Below are positions 1 through 7,620 of a DNA stretch of 64,000 nt, in pieces. The notes under the pieces are model-generated. The model was not told the DNA's origin. It worked only from the letters and a program-made list of their open reading frames with translations, and did not search any database. Every line of letters starts with the position of its first letter. Position 1 is the stretch's first letter. The stretch is taken from the NCBI GenBank assembly GCA_963731105.1, contig CAVSUM010000003.1:1-64000 (forward strand), written 5' to 3'. The position numbers and the translations under genes were made by a program. The stretch comes from RPQJ01 sp963731105. GTDB taxonomy: Bacteria > Pseudomonadota > Gammaproteobacteria > Steroidobacterales > Steroidobacteraceae.

Positions 1-130
1 ACGCGCGCCGCGCGCCGGTCGTCGCGCGTCGTGACCGTAGCGCTCGCTCCGCGTTGAATCCCCGAGTGTTTCCGTCCCAACGCGTCCCGACGCGTCGTGA
101 TGGGCCATAATAGCTCTGAACGACAAGCCA

Positions 131-151
131 ACCCCGCGGCCAACCCCGCGG
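131..151. repeat. Left copy of 21-bp direct repeat (candidate attL)
   Basis: This stretch is identical to 9960-9980. It is itself a partial tandem of the unit aaccccgcgg, carrying two ccgcgg hexamers. It lies between a possible promoter (cataat at 106-111) and the integrase ribosome-binding site. It could be the left attachment site or an integrase arm-binding site. Confidence 0.5.
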
Positions 152-164
152 AAGGAGACGCGCC

Positions 165-1451
165 ATGTTGACCGAGAAGCGGATCAAGAGTGCCGTCCCG
201 CCGGAAGGCAAGAGCGAGATCAACCTGCGTGACGAGGAAGGCCTCGTGCTGCGCGTGCGGCGCAACGCCGACGGCTCCATCACGCGCACGTGGGCGTTCT
301 GGCGCGAGCGTGAAGGGAAGCGCCAGCGCGCGGCGCTGGGCGCATGGCCGGACGTTTCGCTCGTGGAGGCGCGCCGACGCGCCGAGCACCACAGGCGGCT
401 GGCGGACGCAGGCGTGCGCGTCACCACCGCGCTCGTACCCGCAGCGCTGAGCGCACACCCACAGACCTTCGGCGAGCTGGCCAACACATGGCTCCAACTC
501 TATGCCGTCCCACGCCACAAGGACAAGGGTGCGCGCACGCGATGGTTATTGAACAAGCACGCCGCCATGATCGCCGACGTGCCGCTCGCCAACCTGACCA
601 AGCAGCACGTGACGCTCACCGTGCTCCCGCTCGTCAACGCGCGGCACCACAAGACGGCCGGCGACCTTTTCGCGCTGCTCAAGCAAGTGTGCGCGTTCGG
701 CGTCAGACACGACTTCATTGCCGCGGACCCGGTGGGCGCGCTGCGGCGCGCGGATGTCGTGCCACGCCGCAACCGGCCGCGTGAACGAGCGCTCGCGCCG
801 GCCGAGCTACAACGGCTTGCTGTGGCTTGCGTGGCGGAGCGTACCGTCGGCCCAGCTGGGCGTACGTTCGTGGTGCCTGTGGTCCCTCCTGTGGCGGCGC
901 TGGCCGTGTTCGCGATCCTGGCCACCGCCTGCCGGCCGGGAGAGCTGGCGCTGGCGACGTGGCCTAGCGTGGATCTGCGGCAGCGCATCTGGAAAATTCC
1001 CGCGGCCGATTCAAAGATCGGGATTGAACGACGCGTGCCGCTCTCGCCGTTCGCTGCTGCGCTGTTCGAGGTGCTGAAGGAGATCGCGGCCGGCGAGCCG
1101 CGTGTGTTGCCCATGGGACGCGCGGCGCTCTCGCGGCTCGTCAAGGACCGACAGCGTGCAGAGACCCGGCGCAGCGGCAAGCGCGCGCACAACGATGGGC
1201 TGCTGCTCGACGCGCCTTGGACGCTGCACGACCTTCGACGCACGAGCGCAACGCTGCTCGGTGAGGCCGGCGTCGCGCCGTCCACGATTGAACTCACGCT
1301 GGGGCACCTGCCGAGTCGCTTAGTGCAGACCTATCAGCGTGCGGACCGCACGGACGAGCAGCGCGCGGCGTTCGAGCTGCTGGGCACGCGGCTCGCCGCA
1401 CTCGCACCCGAGCTATTGACCACGCTTCGCGCACGGCTCGCGCTCGCCTAA
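165..1451 (+). CDS. int: Tyrosine-recombinase integrase (DUF4102 arm-binding type)
   Basis: Site-specific recombinase expected to integrate and excise the element at an attachment site. The 428 residues are usual for P4-type integrases: an N-terminal DUF4102-like arm-binding domain (about 1-90), a SAM-like core-binding domain (about 100-190) and a C-terminal catalytic domain. The catalytic set is complete: Arg257 in ATACRPGE, Lys284, His355 and Arg358 in LHDLRR, His381 in LGHLPS and Tyr390. An aaggag ribosome-binding site precedes the ATG. P4-type integrases commonly use tRNA genes, which fits the tRNA-Arg at the far end. The gene is oddly at the end away from the tRNA. Confidence 0.95.
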   Translation: MLTEKRIKSAVPPEGKSEINLRDEEGLVLRVRRNADGSITRTWAFWREREGKRQRAALGAWPDVSLVEARRRAEHHRRLADAGVRVTTALVPAALSAHPQTFGELANTWLQLYAVPRHKDKGARTRWLLNKHAAMIADVPLANLTKQHVTLTVLPLVNARHHKTAGDLFALLKQVCAFGVRHDFIAADPVGALRRADVVPRRNRPRERALAPAELQRLAVACVAERTVGPAGRTFVVPVVPPVAALAVFAILATACRPGELALATWPSVDLRQRIWKIPAADSKIGIERRVPLSPFAAALFEVLKEIAAGEPRVLPMGRAALSRLVKDRQRAETRRSGKRAHNDGLLLDAPWTLHDLRRTSATLLGEAGVAPSTIELTLGHLPSRLVQTYQRADRTDEQRAAFELLGTRLAALAPELLTTLRARLALA

Positions 1452-1477
1452 CAGCGCACATTCCGTCGTTCACTTTT

Positions 1478-1527
1478 CCTCGCATGCGATCTATGCGAGG
1501 CCCATGCGAGGCAAGTGATTAATTCAC
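1478..1527. promoter_or_regulatory. Inverted and direct repeats between int and alpA
   Basis: Three copies of the octamer ATGCGAGG occur here: one inverted at 1478-1485 and two direct at 1493-1500 and 1504-1511. The first pair forms a perfect 8-bp inverted repeat with a 7-nt centre. A near-palindrome, gtgattaattcac, follows at 1515-1527. A possible -10 (tatagt) sits at 1568-1573. The rest of 1452-1650 shows no gene. An operator for AlpA or another element regulator is likely; it could also form a weak hairpin after int. Confidence 0.45.
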
Positions 1528-1650
1528 GTGCCTTCTCGCGTGGCATCGGGCATTCATGGCAGCGCGATATAGTCCGGTGGCAGCAAGTTCTCCGAGCGAG
1601 ACTTCGTCCCGGACGCGATGTCCGACGGCCGATGAACGCGAGGAGTGAAC

Positions 1651-1875
1651 ATGAAACGCGCCACGAAACTTCTGCACACGGTGCTCACGCCGGAGCTGGA
1701 GTCCTACAAGCTTCTGCCCTGCGCGACGGTCACCGAGCTGACCGGACTCAATCGCCGCATGCGGCTCGCGCTGGAGCGCGCCGGCACCTTCCCCAAGCCC
1801 ATCACGCTCTCGTCGAAGACGCGGCTGTATAGCGCGCAGAAAGTGCTCGCGTGGATCGAGGAGCGGCAGTCGTGA
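1651..1875 (+). CDS. AlpA-like DNA-binding regulator / excisionase
   Basis: A 74-residue protein of the AlpA/MerR-like helix-turn-helix type found as excisionase or integrase activator in P4-like satellites. The pattern of helix-turn-helix (VTELTGLNRRMRLALERAG), a short wing and a final KVLAWIEER helix is typical. The ATG at 1651 is chosen because gagga lies 7 bases upstream; a GTG at 1645 is also in frame. Its last codons overlap the next gene's start as GTGA, implying translational coupling. Being directly after int, it probably controls excision or early transcription. Confidence 0.75.
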   Translation: MKRATKLLHTVLTPELESYKLLPCATVTELTGLNRRMRLALERAGTFPKPITLSSKTRLYSAQKVLAWIEERQS

Positions 1876-2801
1876 TCGTGCCGGAGGAGCTGCCCGAGGC
1901 CTCGGGTATCTACTGCATCACGCACGTCGCCAGCGGCATGCGCTACGTCGGACTGTCGAAGAACATCCGCAAGCGTATGCGAGCGCACCTACACCACACC
2001 AAGTGTGACGAGCGCGACACGTACATCTACAACGCGCTACGCAAGTACGGCGCGGCCGAGTTCGAGATCGAAGTGCTGGAGTTCTGCTCGGTGCGCGCGC
2101 TGAAGAAGCGCGAGCAGCACTGGATTGCGGTGAATGACTGCATCGCGCCGCGTGGCTACAACCTGACGCGAGGCGGTGACGTGTCGCCGATGACGAATCC
2201 GGCCGTCGCTGCAAAGATGGGCGCGACGATGCGCAGACGTTTTGCGGAGGAACCGGATCGGCGCGTGCGACAAGCAGCGGCCATTCGAAACGCCTATGCA
2301 GATCCGGTGGTGCGCGCGCGAATGGTCGCCCTCACCGCAGCAGCTCGCAATGCCCCTGCAGTGCGCGCGAAGATATCTTCCGGTTTGCGGCGTGCTTACG
2401 AGAATGACCCGACGCTGCGCGCCAAGAACGGCGCGGCACAGCGCAAGCGCTTCGAATCGGCGGAGGCACGAGCCGCAATAAGCGCAGCACAGCGCAAAAA
2501 CTTCGAGAACCCGCAAGCTCGCGCCAAGCTTAGCGCGGCACTCCGAGAGGCTTACGAGAATGACCCGGCCCTGCGCGCCAACATCGCCGCCACTTGGCGC
2601 GACCCGACGGTGAAGGCTGCGCGCACAACGCGCCACGCAGTCGAAGTCGCCGGCCAGCAGCACAGCTCGTTCAAGGCCGCCTGCCTCGCGCTCGGACTCG
2701 ATCTCGCTAGTCACACCAAAGCTCGCAAAGCGATGAAGCGCGATGGCTCGGTCGTGTTCCGCGGTCACACATTCACCCTCGCGCAGAAGGATGCCGCTTG
2801 A
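1872..2801 (+). CDS. GIY-YIG nuclease with NUMOD3-like repeat tail
   Basis: The first ~90 residues are a GIY-YIG nuclease domain: GIY at 12-14, YVG at 25-27, the following basic helix NIRKRMRAHL and a conserved Glu near 81 (REQHW). Residues ~105-250 are four to five degenerate repeats of the form RRAYENDPTLRAK, resembling NUMOD3 DNA-binding motifs of homing endonucleases. Two DNA copies (2394-2424, 2550-2580) match at 29 of 31 bases. The last ~50 residues resemble the product of 8191-8478. The GTG start at 1872 overlaps the previous stop and has gaggag upstream; an in-frame ATG at 1851 is the alternative. It may be a homing nuclease or an element defence or packaging nuclease. Confidence 0.85.
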   Translation: MIVPEELPEASGIYCITHVASGMRYVGLSKNIRKRMRAHLHHTKCDERDTYIYNALRKYGAAEFEIEVLEFCSVRALKKREQHWIAVNDCIAPRGYNLTRGGDVSPMTNPAVAAKMGATMRRRFAEEPDRRVRQAAAIRNAYADPVVRARMVALTAAARNAPAVRAKISSGLRRAYENDPTLRAKNGAAQRKRFESAEARAAISAAQRKNFENPQARAKLSAALREAYENDPALRANIAATWRDPTVKAARTTRHAVEVAGQQHSSFKAACLALGLDLASHTKARKAMKRDGSVVFRGHTFTLAQKDAA

Positions 2802-3328
2802 TGGATTCACCCGCGCAGCCGTTCGCGTTCGATGCCGCGCTGTTGGAGCACGTGGAAGCACTGCGGCAGGCACCGCGCGCAAAGTGGTTGCCGTTCGAGT
2901 CGCAGCGCGACCGTGACGCGCGCATCGAGCGCGACCGCATACACCACCTGATTGAGCGTGAGAACGCGATCGCTGACTTGCACTCGCGCTGGGCCGCGGC
3001 GCGCGGGTGGCGCGTGTCGCACAAGCCGGCAACGCTCGCGCAGCTGATCTGGAAGACCACCAAGGCCGACGAGCACGGCGTGCTGCCGGAGATCCTCTCG
3101 CGGCTGGAGACGAGCGCGCTGCAGAAGGTGACGCTGCGCCGGGGACCGAAGGGCACGCGCATCGCGCTGCTGCTGCATACGCCGCTCACCGGCCGCGATC
3201 TCGCCAATGCGCGGAACTTCCTGCGTGTGTACGGGACGCTGACCGAGCAGCTGCCGTTTTCGTTCCTCAACCCGCGCGGCCTCTACGCACTTCTTGTTCA
3301 GCGACTGCCGGAGGAAGAGGACGACTGA
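2801..3328 (+). CDS. Hypothetical element protein, 175 aa
   Basis: I do not recognise the family. The start ATG at 2801 overlaps the nuclease stop as TGATG, so it is translationally coupled. The N-terminal half is rich in Arg, Glu and His and probably helical (about 20-75). The C-terminal half contains KVTLRRGPKGTRIALLLHT, a likely beta-hairpin, and ends in an acidic EEEDD tail. There is no signal peptide or membrane segment. Its place just before the helicase hints at a role in replication or its control, but this is only inference from position. Confidence 0.7.
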   Translation: MDSPAQPFAFDAALLEHVEALRQAPRAKWLPFESQRDRDARIERDRIHHLIERENAIADLHSRWAAARGWRVSHKPATLAQLIWKTTKADEHGVLPEILSRLETSALQKVTLRRGPKGTRIALLLHTPLTGRDLANARNFLRVYGTLTEQLPFSFLNPRGLYALLVQRLPEEEDD

Positions 3329-3461
3329 ATTGAAAACGCCCCACCCGGTGAGTGATGCCGAGTGGGGCGCGGAGACGACGTGATGAACAGAACGAACGAG
3401 CGAGACGAATTCTCCCGCTAGCGTGAGTGCCTAGCAAGCTTACTGAACGAGGAACGACGTG
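3329..3461 (+). promoter_or_regulatory. Intergenic hairpin and mini-ORF before helicase
   Basis: The two 8-base arms cgccccac (3338-3345) and gtggggcg (3362-3369) form a perfect stem around a 16-nt loop with no T-run. A 12-codon reading frame (MNRTNERDEFSR) begins at 3383 after the string acgacgtgatga, which recurs directly before the helicase start. It may be a leader controlling helicase expression; function is unproven. Confidence 0.3.
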
Positions 3462-4898
3462 ATGAGTGACGACGACGCAACACAACAGGCCAGCGGCCTG
3501 CCGGAGCAAGAGATCGAGCGGCTGGTGCGCGAGGGAGAGGCGGCGCAAGCACGCTACGTCGCGCTGCCGCGTGCTGAGCTGATGGATCTGGAGTTCATGC
3601 TGCAGCGCTTCGCGTACTGGGCAGACAAGGACCAGGTCATCGACCTGCTCAATCCGTGGCGCGTGTTCACGGTGCAAGGCTTCAAGAACTTCACTGCCGC
3701 CAGCAGCCGCATCATCGTCGGGCCGCGCGGCGGTGAGAGCCGCGTGCCCATCGCGAGGGACTGGCTGGAGCACGACGCGCGAGTGCAGGTGGAAGGCTTC
3801 GCGTTCGCGCCGGGCAAGCCGCGTGTGTGCGCGGACGTCAATGGCCGGCCTGCCGTGAATCGCTGGAACCCACCGGGCATCGCCAGCTGCACGCTGCCGG
3901 CGGATTGGCGGCAACGAGCGCAGGTGTTCGCGGCGCATCTGGATTACCTGCTGCCGGATCCCGTCGAGCGCGACTACGTGCGGTGCTGGCTGGCCCACCG
4001 GATCCAGCGACCCGGCGATCTTCCCGGCTGGCATGTGCTGCTGGTGGCCGAGGGAACACAAGGCACAGGACGCAACTGGCTCGCACGGATGCTGAAGGCG
4101 ATGCTCGGACCCTACGTCATCGAAGGACTCAACCTGCACCGCATCCTCGACGGTGGCTTCAACGCCGAGCTGGAGCAGGCCATCGTCGCGGTGGTGGACG
4201 AGATCCGCGAGGGTGGTCAGGAGCATTGGCGGCACGCCGAAGCACTCAAGTCCTTCCTCACCGAGAAGACCCGCACCATCAACCAGAAGTACCGCCCGAC
4301 GTACGAGGTCGCCAACTGCTGCGGCGTGCTGATGTTCTCGAACCACCTCGATGCGCTACCGTTGAACGAGGAGGATCGGCGGCACTACGCCGCGCGCTGC
4401 ACGACGACGCCGCGTGGCGCTGATTACTTCGACCGCATCTACGCCGCGCTCCACGACCTCGACACGCTGCGCTCGATCTACGAGCACCTGATGCGCATGG
4501 ACATCCGCGACTTCCCGATCGCCGGCCGCGCGCCAGCGAGCACGACTAAGGCGCAGGTGATCGAGCACGGCCGTAGTGACGAGGAGATTGAACTGCGGCG
4601 GCTGATCCGTGAGTGGCCGAGCGATGTGATGCGGTCCGCCATGTTGCGCGCGCTGCTGCAGCGGCACCGGGACGCCGATCTGCTGTTCGGCGAGGAGCGC
4701 CACCGCAGCGATCAGATCAGCACCGCCTACCTGCGCAAGCTCTACCGCGTCTGCCGCGTGGCGACGTGGAAGCAACAGGTGACGATCGAGGGGAAGCTCG
4801 TGCGGGTCGTCGTGTTGCGCAACCACGAGCGCTGGAAGCACGCCGAGGATGCCGACGTGGCCGCAGAGGTGGTCCGCGGCGAGAGCGCCGTGCCGTGA
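3462..4898 (+). CDS. SF3 replicative helicase (DUF5906 / P4-alpha-like)
   Basis: Probable origin-unwinding helicase of the element, 478 residues. The ATPase core shows Walker A at 198-205 (GTQGTGRN), Walker B at 241-247 (IVAVVDE), SF3 motif C around MFSNHLDALP (Asn294) and the arginine-finger region DRR at 305-307. Residues 1-150 look like the N-terminal part of DUF5906 proteins; no TOPRIM primase motif is visible, so priming may come from the host or helper. The Walker A lysine position holds Arg (TGRN instead of TGKN). The ATG at 3462 is preferred over the GTG at 3459 because gagga is 8 bases away. The iteron array begins at its stop codon. Confidence 0.9.
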   Translation: MSDDDATQQASGLPEQEIERLVREGEAAQARYVALPRAELMDLEFMLQRFAYWADKDQVIDLLNPWRVFTVQGFKNFTAASSRIIVGPRGGESRVPIARDWLEHDARVQVEGFAFAPGKPRVCADVNGRPAVNRWNPPGIASCTLPADWRQRAQVFAAHLDYLLPDPVERDYVRCWLAHRIQRPGDLPGWHVLLVAEGTQGTGRNWLARMLKAMLGPYVIEGLNLHRILDGGFNAELEQAIVAVVDEIREGGQEHWRHAEALKSFLTEKTRTINQKYRPTYEVANCCGVLMFSNHLDALPLNEEDRRHYAARCTTTPRGADYFDRIYAALHDLDTLRSIYEHLMRMDIRDFPIAGRAPASTTKAQVIEHGRSDEEIELRRLIREWPSDVMRSAMLRALLQRHRDADLLFGEERHRSDQISTAYLRKLYRVCRVATWKQQVTIEGKLVRVVVLRNHERWKHAEDADVAAEVVRGESAVP

Positions 4899-5113
4899 CT
4901 TTCGTGTACCGAAAGCCGCGTGCGCTGTCTTTCGGGTACGCCGAAAGATGCCGCGGCTCGCTTTCTGGTGACCCGAAAGTCGCCACGCCGCGTGCGTACC
5001 CGAAAGTCCTTCCAGCACAAGGCACGTTTCGGCTCTTTCGGCTCTTTCGGATAGCCGAACAAGTGGAGCAAGAGGGCATAAGTGTTCCTTATCCAGTTAT
5101 AGGAGAAGAGTAG
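4897..5113. repeat. Iteron-like array, candidate replication origin
   Basis: About ten copies of the heptamer CTTTCGG or its complement CCGAAAG (some one base off) lie in 152 bp. Paired arms occur at 4899-4904/4909-4915, 4929-4935/4941-4947 and 4961-4969/4973-4979; single copies occur at 5000-5006, 5026-5032, 5035-5041 and 5044-5050. Several pairs surround a GTAC-like centre. An AT-richer tract (about 5067-5102) follows, unusual in this GC-rich region. Position directly after the SF3 helicase matches ori placement in P4-like satellites. The alternative is a cluster of operators for an element regulator. Confidence 0.65.
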
Positions 5114-5379
5114 GTTGGACCACGTACGCGAAAGACCCGGCCCGTACACGCGGCTACCCGCGGCCGACCCAACAGGCGGCTCGCTCGGCCCACAGGCTGG
5201 CCACAGGAGCCACGCGGCTCGGCCGGCGACCCCAACGCCCAGCCCATCCCCGAGCGCCCAGCGGCGGAGCCTACCGGGGGGATGGAACCATTCCTGATGA
5301 CCCACCGCCGGAAACCCACGCTCCACAAGAATTGTTGCACGGCCAAATCGAATATCTGAATCGCTGGAGGCAACGTCCC
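5114..5379. other. Noncoding stretch between origin and next gene
   Basis: No convincing gene is seen in these 266 bp. A 60-codon TTG-started frame (5115-5297) has no ribosome-binding site and low-complexity Pro/Ser content. Short repeats of ggctcg and ccacagg occur. It may be part of the origin or a leader for the downstream operon. Confidence 0.4.
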
Positions 5380-5658
5380 ATGAAACCACGCCTGACCGAC
5401 GCTGAACGCGCACGCCGCAGTGAACGAATGCGGCTGCGCATGGAGGATCCCGCGTACGCCGAGCGCGTCCTTGCTGCGGCAGCTGCGGCCGGATGGAAGA
5501 AGCGCGGCAAGAAGAACGCGATGAAGCGTGCGCACGTGCGAGCAAAGATCCGCGGCGCAGGCAACGCGCTGGCGCGGCCGGAGGTGAAGGCAAAGCACCT
5601 CGCCGCAGTGCGCGCCTACCACGCGCGACGCCGCGCGCAGAAGGAAGCCAATGAGTGA
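5380..5658 (+). CDS. Small basic NUMOD3-like DNA-binding protein, 92 aa
   Basis: A very basic, probably all-helical protein. Its pattern RSERMRLRMEDPAYAERV followed by AHVRAKIRGAGNALARPEVK resembles the repeats in the GIY-YIG nuclease at 1872-2801, so the two are probably related DNA-binding modules. The ATG at 5380 has ggagg 9 bases upstream; an in-frame upstream start at 5332 lacks one. Its stop overlaps the next start. A role at the origin or in regulation is plausible. No nuclease motif is present. Confidence 0.7.
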   Translation: MKPRLTDAERARRSERMRLRMEDPAYAERVLAAAAAAGWKKRGKKNAMKRAHVRAKIRGAGNALARPEVKAKHLAAVRAYHARRRAQKEANE

Positions 5659-5923
5659 ACGACCCGCGCGCCTGTCGTGCCGCGAGGCCGCGGCGTTCCT
5701 CGGTGTGAGTGAACGACAGCTAGAGCGCTGGCGCGTTGAACTGCGCGGCCCACCGTTCTTCCGGCCACCGGGCGCACGGCCGTTCTACCTTGAGTCCGAT
5801 CTGCGGCTGTGGCTCGCACGGCACCGCGTGAGAACCAGAAACCCTCCGCTACCCTCCGAGCGCTCCGGGCATTCTTCCTCCACAGACTCACCCGACTCAC
5901 TTGCAGAGGACATGCCCGAATGA
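5651..5923 (+). CDS. Helix-turn-helix (MerR/excisionase-like) regulator, 90 aa
   Basis: Residues 8-35 (CREAAAFLGVSERQLERWR) form a helix-turn-helix of the HTH_17/excisionase type, followed by a wing with FFRPPGARPFY and a helix ESDLRLWLARH. The C-terminal ~28 residues are Ser/Pro-rich and likely disordered. The start overlaps the stop of the basic protein before it, and its own stop overlaps the capsid ATG as ATGA. It could control capsid expression or act as a DNA-recognition partner in packaging, a place normally held by a small terminase. Confidence 0.75.
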   Translation: MSERPARLSCREAAAFLGVSERQLERWRVELRGPPFFRPPGARPFYLESDLRLWLARHRVRTRNPPLPSERSGHSSSTDSPDSLAEDMPE

Positions 5924-6930
5924 ACGATCACACTGCCCAGCCCCAGTTCGACTTTGCGCGGCTCGGCTTCGCGCTCGCCAAGATGGCCGGCGACACCGTC
6001 GCTGCCGTCGAGTACACGCGCGACAAGGGTTGGGCGCGGCCGGAGCGCATCTGCCGTGCCGCAGTGAATGCAGGCACCACGGCGGACCCGAACTTCGCCG
6101 CCAGCCTCGTCGAGTACCGCAACGTGTCGTCCGCGTTTCTGGCGGCCATCGCCGTGCAGTCTCCGCTGGATGCGCTGGCGGGACTCGCGGCCGGCAACAT
6201 CCCGGCGCGCAAGCGCATCGTGCTGAGCACCATCGCGCTGAACGGAAGCATGGTCGCGGAAGGCGCGCCGAAGCCGGTCAGCCAACTCGCGTTCGACACC
6301 ACGCTCACTGAAGAGCAGAAGGCCATCGCCATCGTCGTGGTGACCGACGAGCTGCTGCGCATGGCGGACGCGGCCGGCATCACGCTCCTGCAGCGCGAGC
6401 TGGCGAACGGTTGCGCAGCCGCGGCCAACGTGAAGTTTCTTTCCGACCTCGCCGCAGCCGCTAGCTCGGCCGGCACCATTGCTGGCGGCACGGACTTCCT
6501 TGCTGACTTGCACGACGCGCTGAGCGCCATCACCTCACGCGGCACCGGCCGCGCTGTGGCCATCGTTCCGCCGGCTGTCGCGGTCGATCTCTCCATGGCC
6601 GCAGGCAGTGCGTACGACCAGATGACGCCGACTGGCGGCACCATCCGCGGCGTGCGCGTGATGGTCTCGGACCAGGTACCCAACGGCGCAGACGTGATCG
6701 TTGTGGATCCGTCGAAGCTCAACATCGATCCGGGCATCGTGACGCTGGCCACCTCAACCGCGGGTGCGATCCAGATGGACGACAACCCGAGTGCGGGCGC
6801 ACAGAACCTCGTGTCGCTCTACCAGACCAACAGCGCGGCACTGCGCGCCGAGCGGCGCATCAGCTACTCCATCCTGCGCAGCGATGCCGCGGCCGTGATA
6901 ACCAACGCGGATTACTCGCCCACGCCATGA
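5920..6930 (+). CDS. HK97-fold phage major capsid protein
   Basis: Major capsid (coat) subunit, 336 residues. Family features are APKPVSQLAFD (116-126), the helix with EEQKAIAIVVVTDELLR (131-147) and the C-terminal LVSLYQTNSAALRAERRI (297-314) followed by AAAVITNADY. The N-terminal ~100 residues are short and do not resemble a full scaffolding delta domain, and no protease gene lies nearby. Unusually it is the only structural gene in the element: no portal, terminase or tail gene is seen. It is translationally coupled to the HTH gene and to the small gene after it. It could build satellite capsids, interfere with helper assembly, or be a domesticated shell. Confidence 0.88.
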   Translation: MNDHTAQPQFDFARLGFALAKMAGDTVAAVEYTRDKGWARPERICRAAVNAGTTADPNFAASLVEYRNVSSAFLAAIAVQSPLDALAGLAAGNIPARKRIVLSTIALNGSMVAEGAPKPVSQLAFDTTLTEEQKAIAIVVVTDELLRMADAAGITLLQRELANGCAAAANVKFLSDLAAAASSAGTIAGGTDFLADLHDALSAITSRGTGRAVAIVPPAVAVDLSMAAGSAYDQMTPTGGTIRGVRVMVSDQVPNGADVIVVDPSKLNIDPGIVTLATSTAGAIQMDDNPSAGAQNLVSLYQTNSAALRAERRISYSILRSDAAAVITNADYSPTP

Positions 6931-7184
6931 TCAACCTCAAGCCAAGCGCCGCGGATCGCGCCGCGGCTGAGAAGGTGCTGGCCGCGCTGGAAGCCAAGCC
7001 GGGTTTCAACGCGCGCAAGGCGCTGCTCCAAGCGCTGGCCACGCTCGTTGCGGCGAACAAGAAGGCCGCGAGCGGCGACACCGTGAAGCTCAAGGACGGC
7101 ACCGTGTTCCGCGTGGATCGGTCGCGCGGCTCCACGTCCATCTACATCAACGGCCAGCGCGTGTACCGCATTGGTGGTCCGTAA
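6927..7184 (+). CDS. Small element protein after capsid gene, 85 aa
   Basis: Unrecognised. It starts as ATGA on the capsid stop, so it is expressed with the capsid. The first ~50 residues are predicted helical (DRAAAEKVLAALEAK); the last ~35 (VKLKDGTVFRVDRSRG and following) look like a small beta-barrel or hairpin. Candidates from position are a capsid decoration protein or head-tail connector, but no family match can be claimed. Confidence 0.6.
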   Translation: MINLKPSAADRAAAEKVLAALEAKPGFNARKALLQALATLVAANKKAASGDTVKLKDGTVFRVDRSRGSTSIYINGQRVYRIGGP

Positions 7185-7426
7185 TGCGGCCAGCGACGTT
7201 CGCCGCGGTGAATGCAGCGCTGCGCGACCTTGTCGCAGGCGCGGAGCGCATCGAGGCGTACGCGGCTGAGGACGGCAGCGGCTGCATCGTTTTCGTGGAG
7301 ACCAAGGACGGCCTCCAATACGCCAACATGCCGCTGCCCACCGACGCGGAGTTCACGCTCACCGAGTTCACCGCAGCACTGAGCAACGGTCGCCTGCCGC
7401 GACCTAACCTGAGACGAGTTGCATGA
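7184..7426 (+). CDS. Small element protein, 80 aa
   Basis: Unrecognised. It starts at TAATG on the previous stop and ends in an ATGA overlap with the zinc-finger gene. It is mixed helix and sheet with an acidic centre (EAYAAEDGSG) and no membrane segment or metal motif. It belongs to the capsid-linked translation chain. Confidence 0.55.
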   Translation: MRPATFAAVNAALRDLVAGAERIEAYAAEDGSGCIVFVETKDGLQYANMPLPTDAEFTLTEFTAALSNGRLPRPNLRRVA

Positions 7427-7620
7427 GCACACCCCTGCGCGATCCAACGCAACCACTGCCGGGAATGCCGTGCCCGAAAAACAAAAACAGCATGCAGTGC
7501 GGCGCGAAACGGCTACGCAACGTCGGTGATGCAGTCGGTGCGCGAGTGATCTGCATGAACCGCGATTGTGACGCGCGCTTCACGCTCACGGACGCGGGAT
7601 GGAAGCGCGATGGCGCGTGA
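7423..7620 (+). CDS. Zinc-finger protein, possible divergent Ogr/Delta-like activator
   Basis: A 65-residue protein with four cysteines at 17, 26, 44 and 49. The second half reads CMNRDCDARF, matching the C-x-N-x-x-C-x3-F pattern of the Ogr/Delta late-gene activators of P2 and P4. The first pair is C-x8-C, not the usual C-x2-C, so the match is partial. In P4-type satellites Delta switches on helper late genes, which would suit this element. The start overlaps the preceding stop as ATGA. It could equally be an unrelated small zinc ribbon. Confidence 0.6.
   Translation: MSTPLRDPTQPLPGMPCPKNKNSMQCGAKRLRNVGDAVGARVICMNRDCDARFTLTDAGWKRDGA

Noticed and set aside
53..67. Possible tRNA 3' remnant (ttgaatccccgag) as true attL
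   Set aside because: It only loosely resembles the T-arm of tRNA-Arg and cannot be aligned without several mismatches and gaps.
5115..5297. 60-codon TTG-started frame after the origin
   Set aside because: No ribosome-binding site and low-complexity composition.
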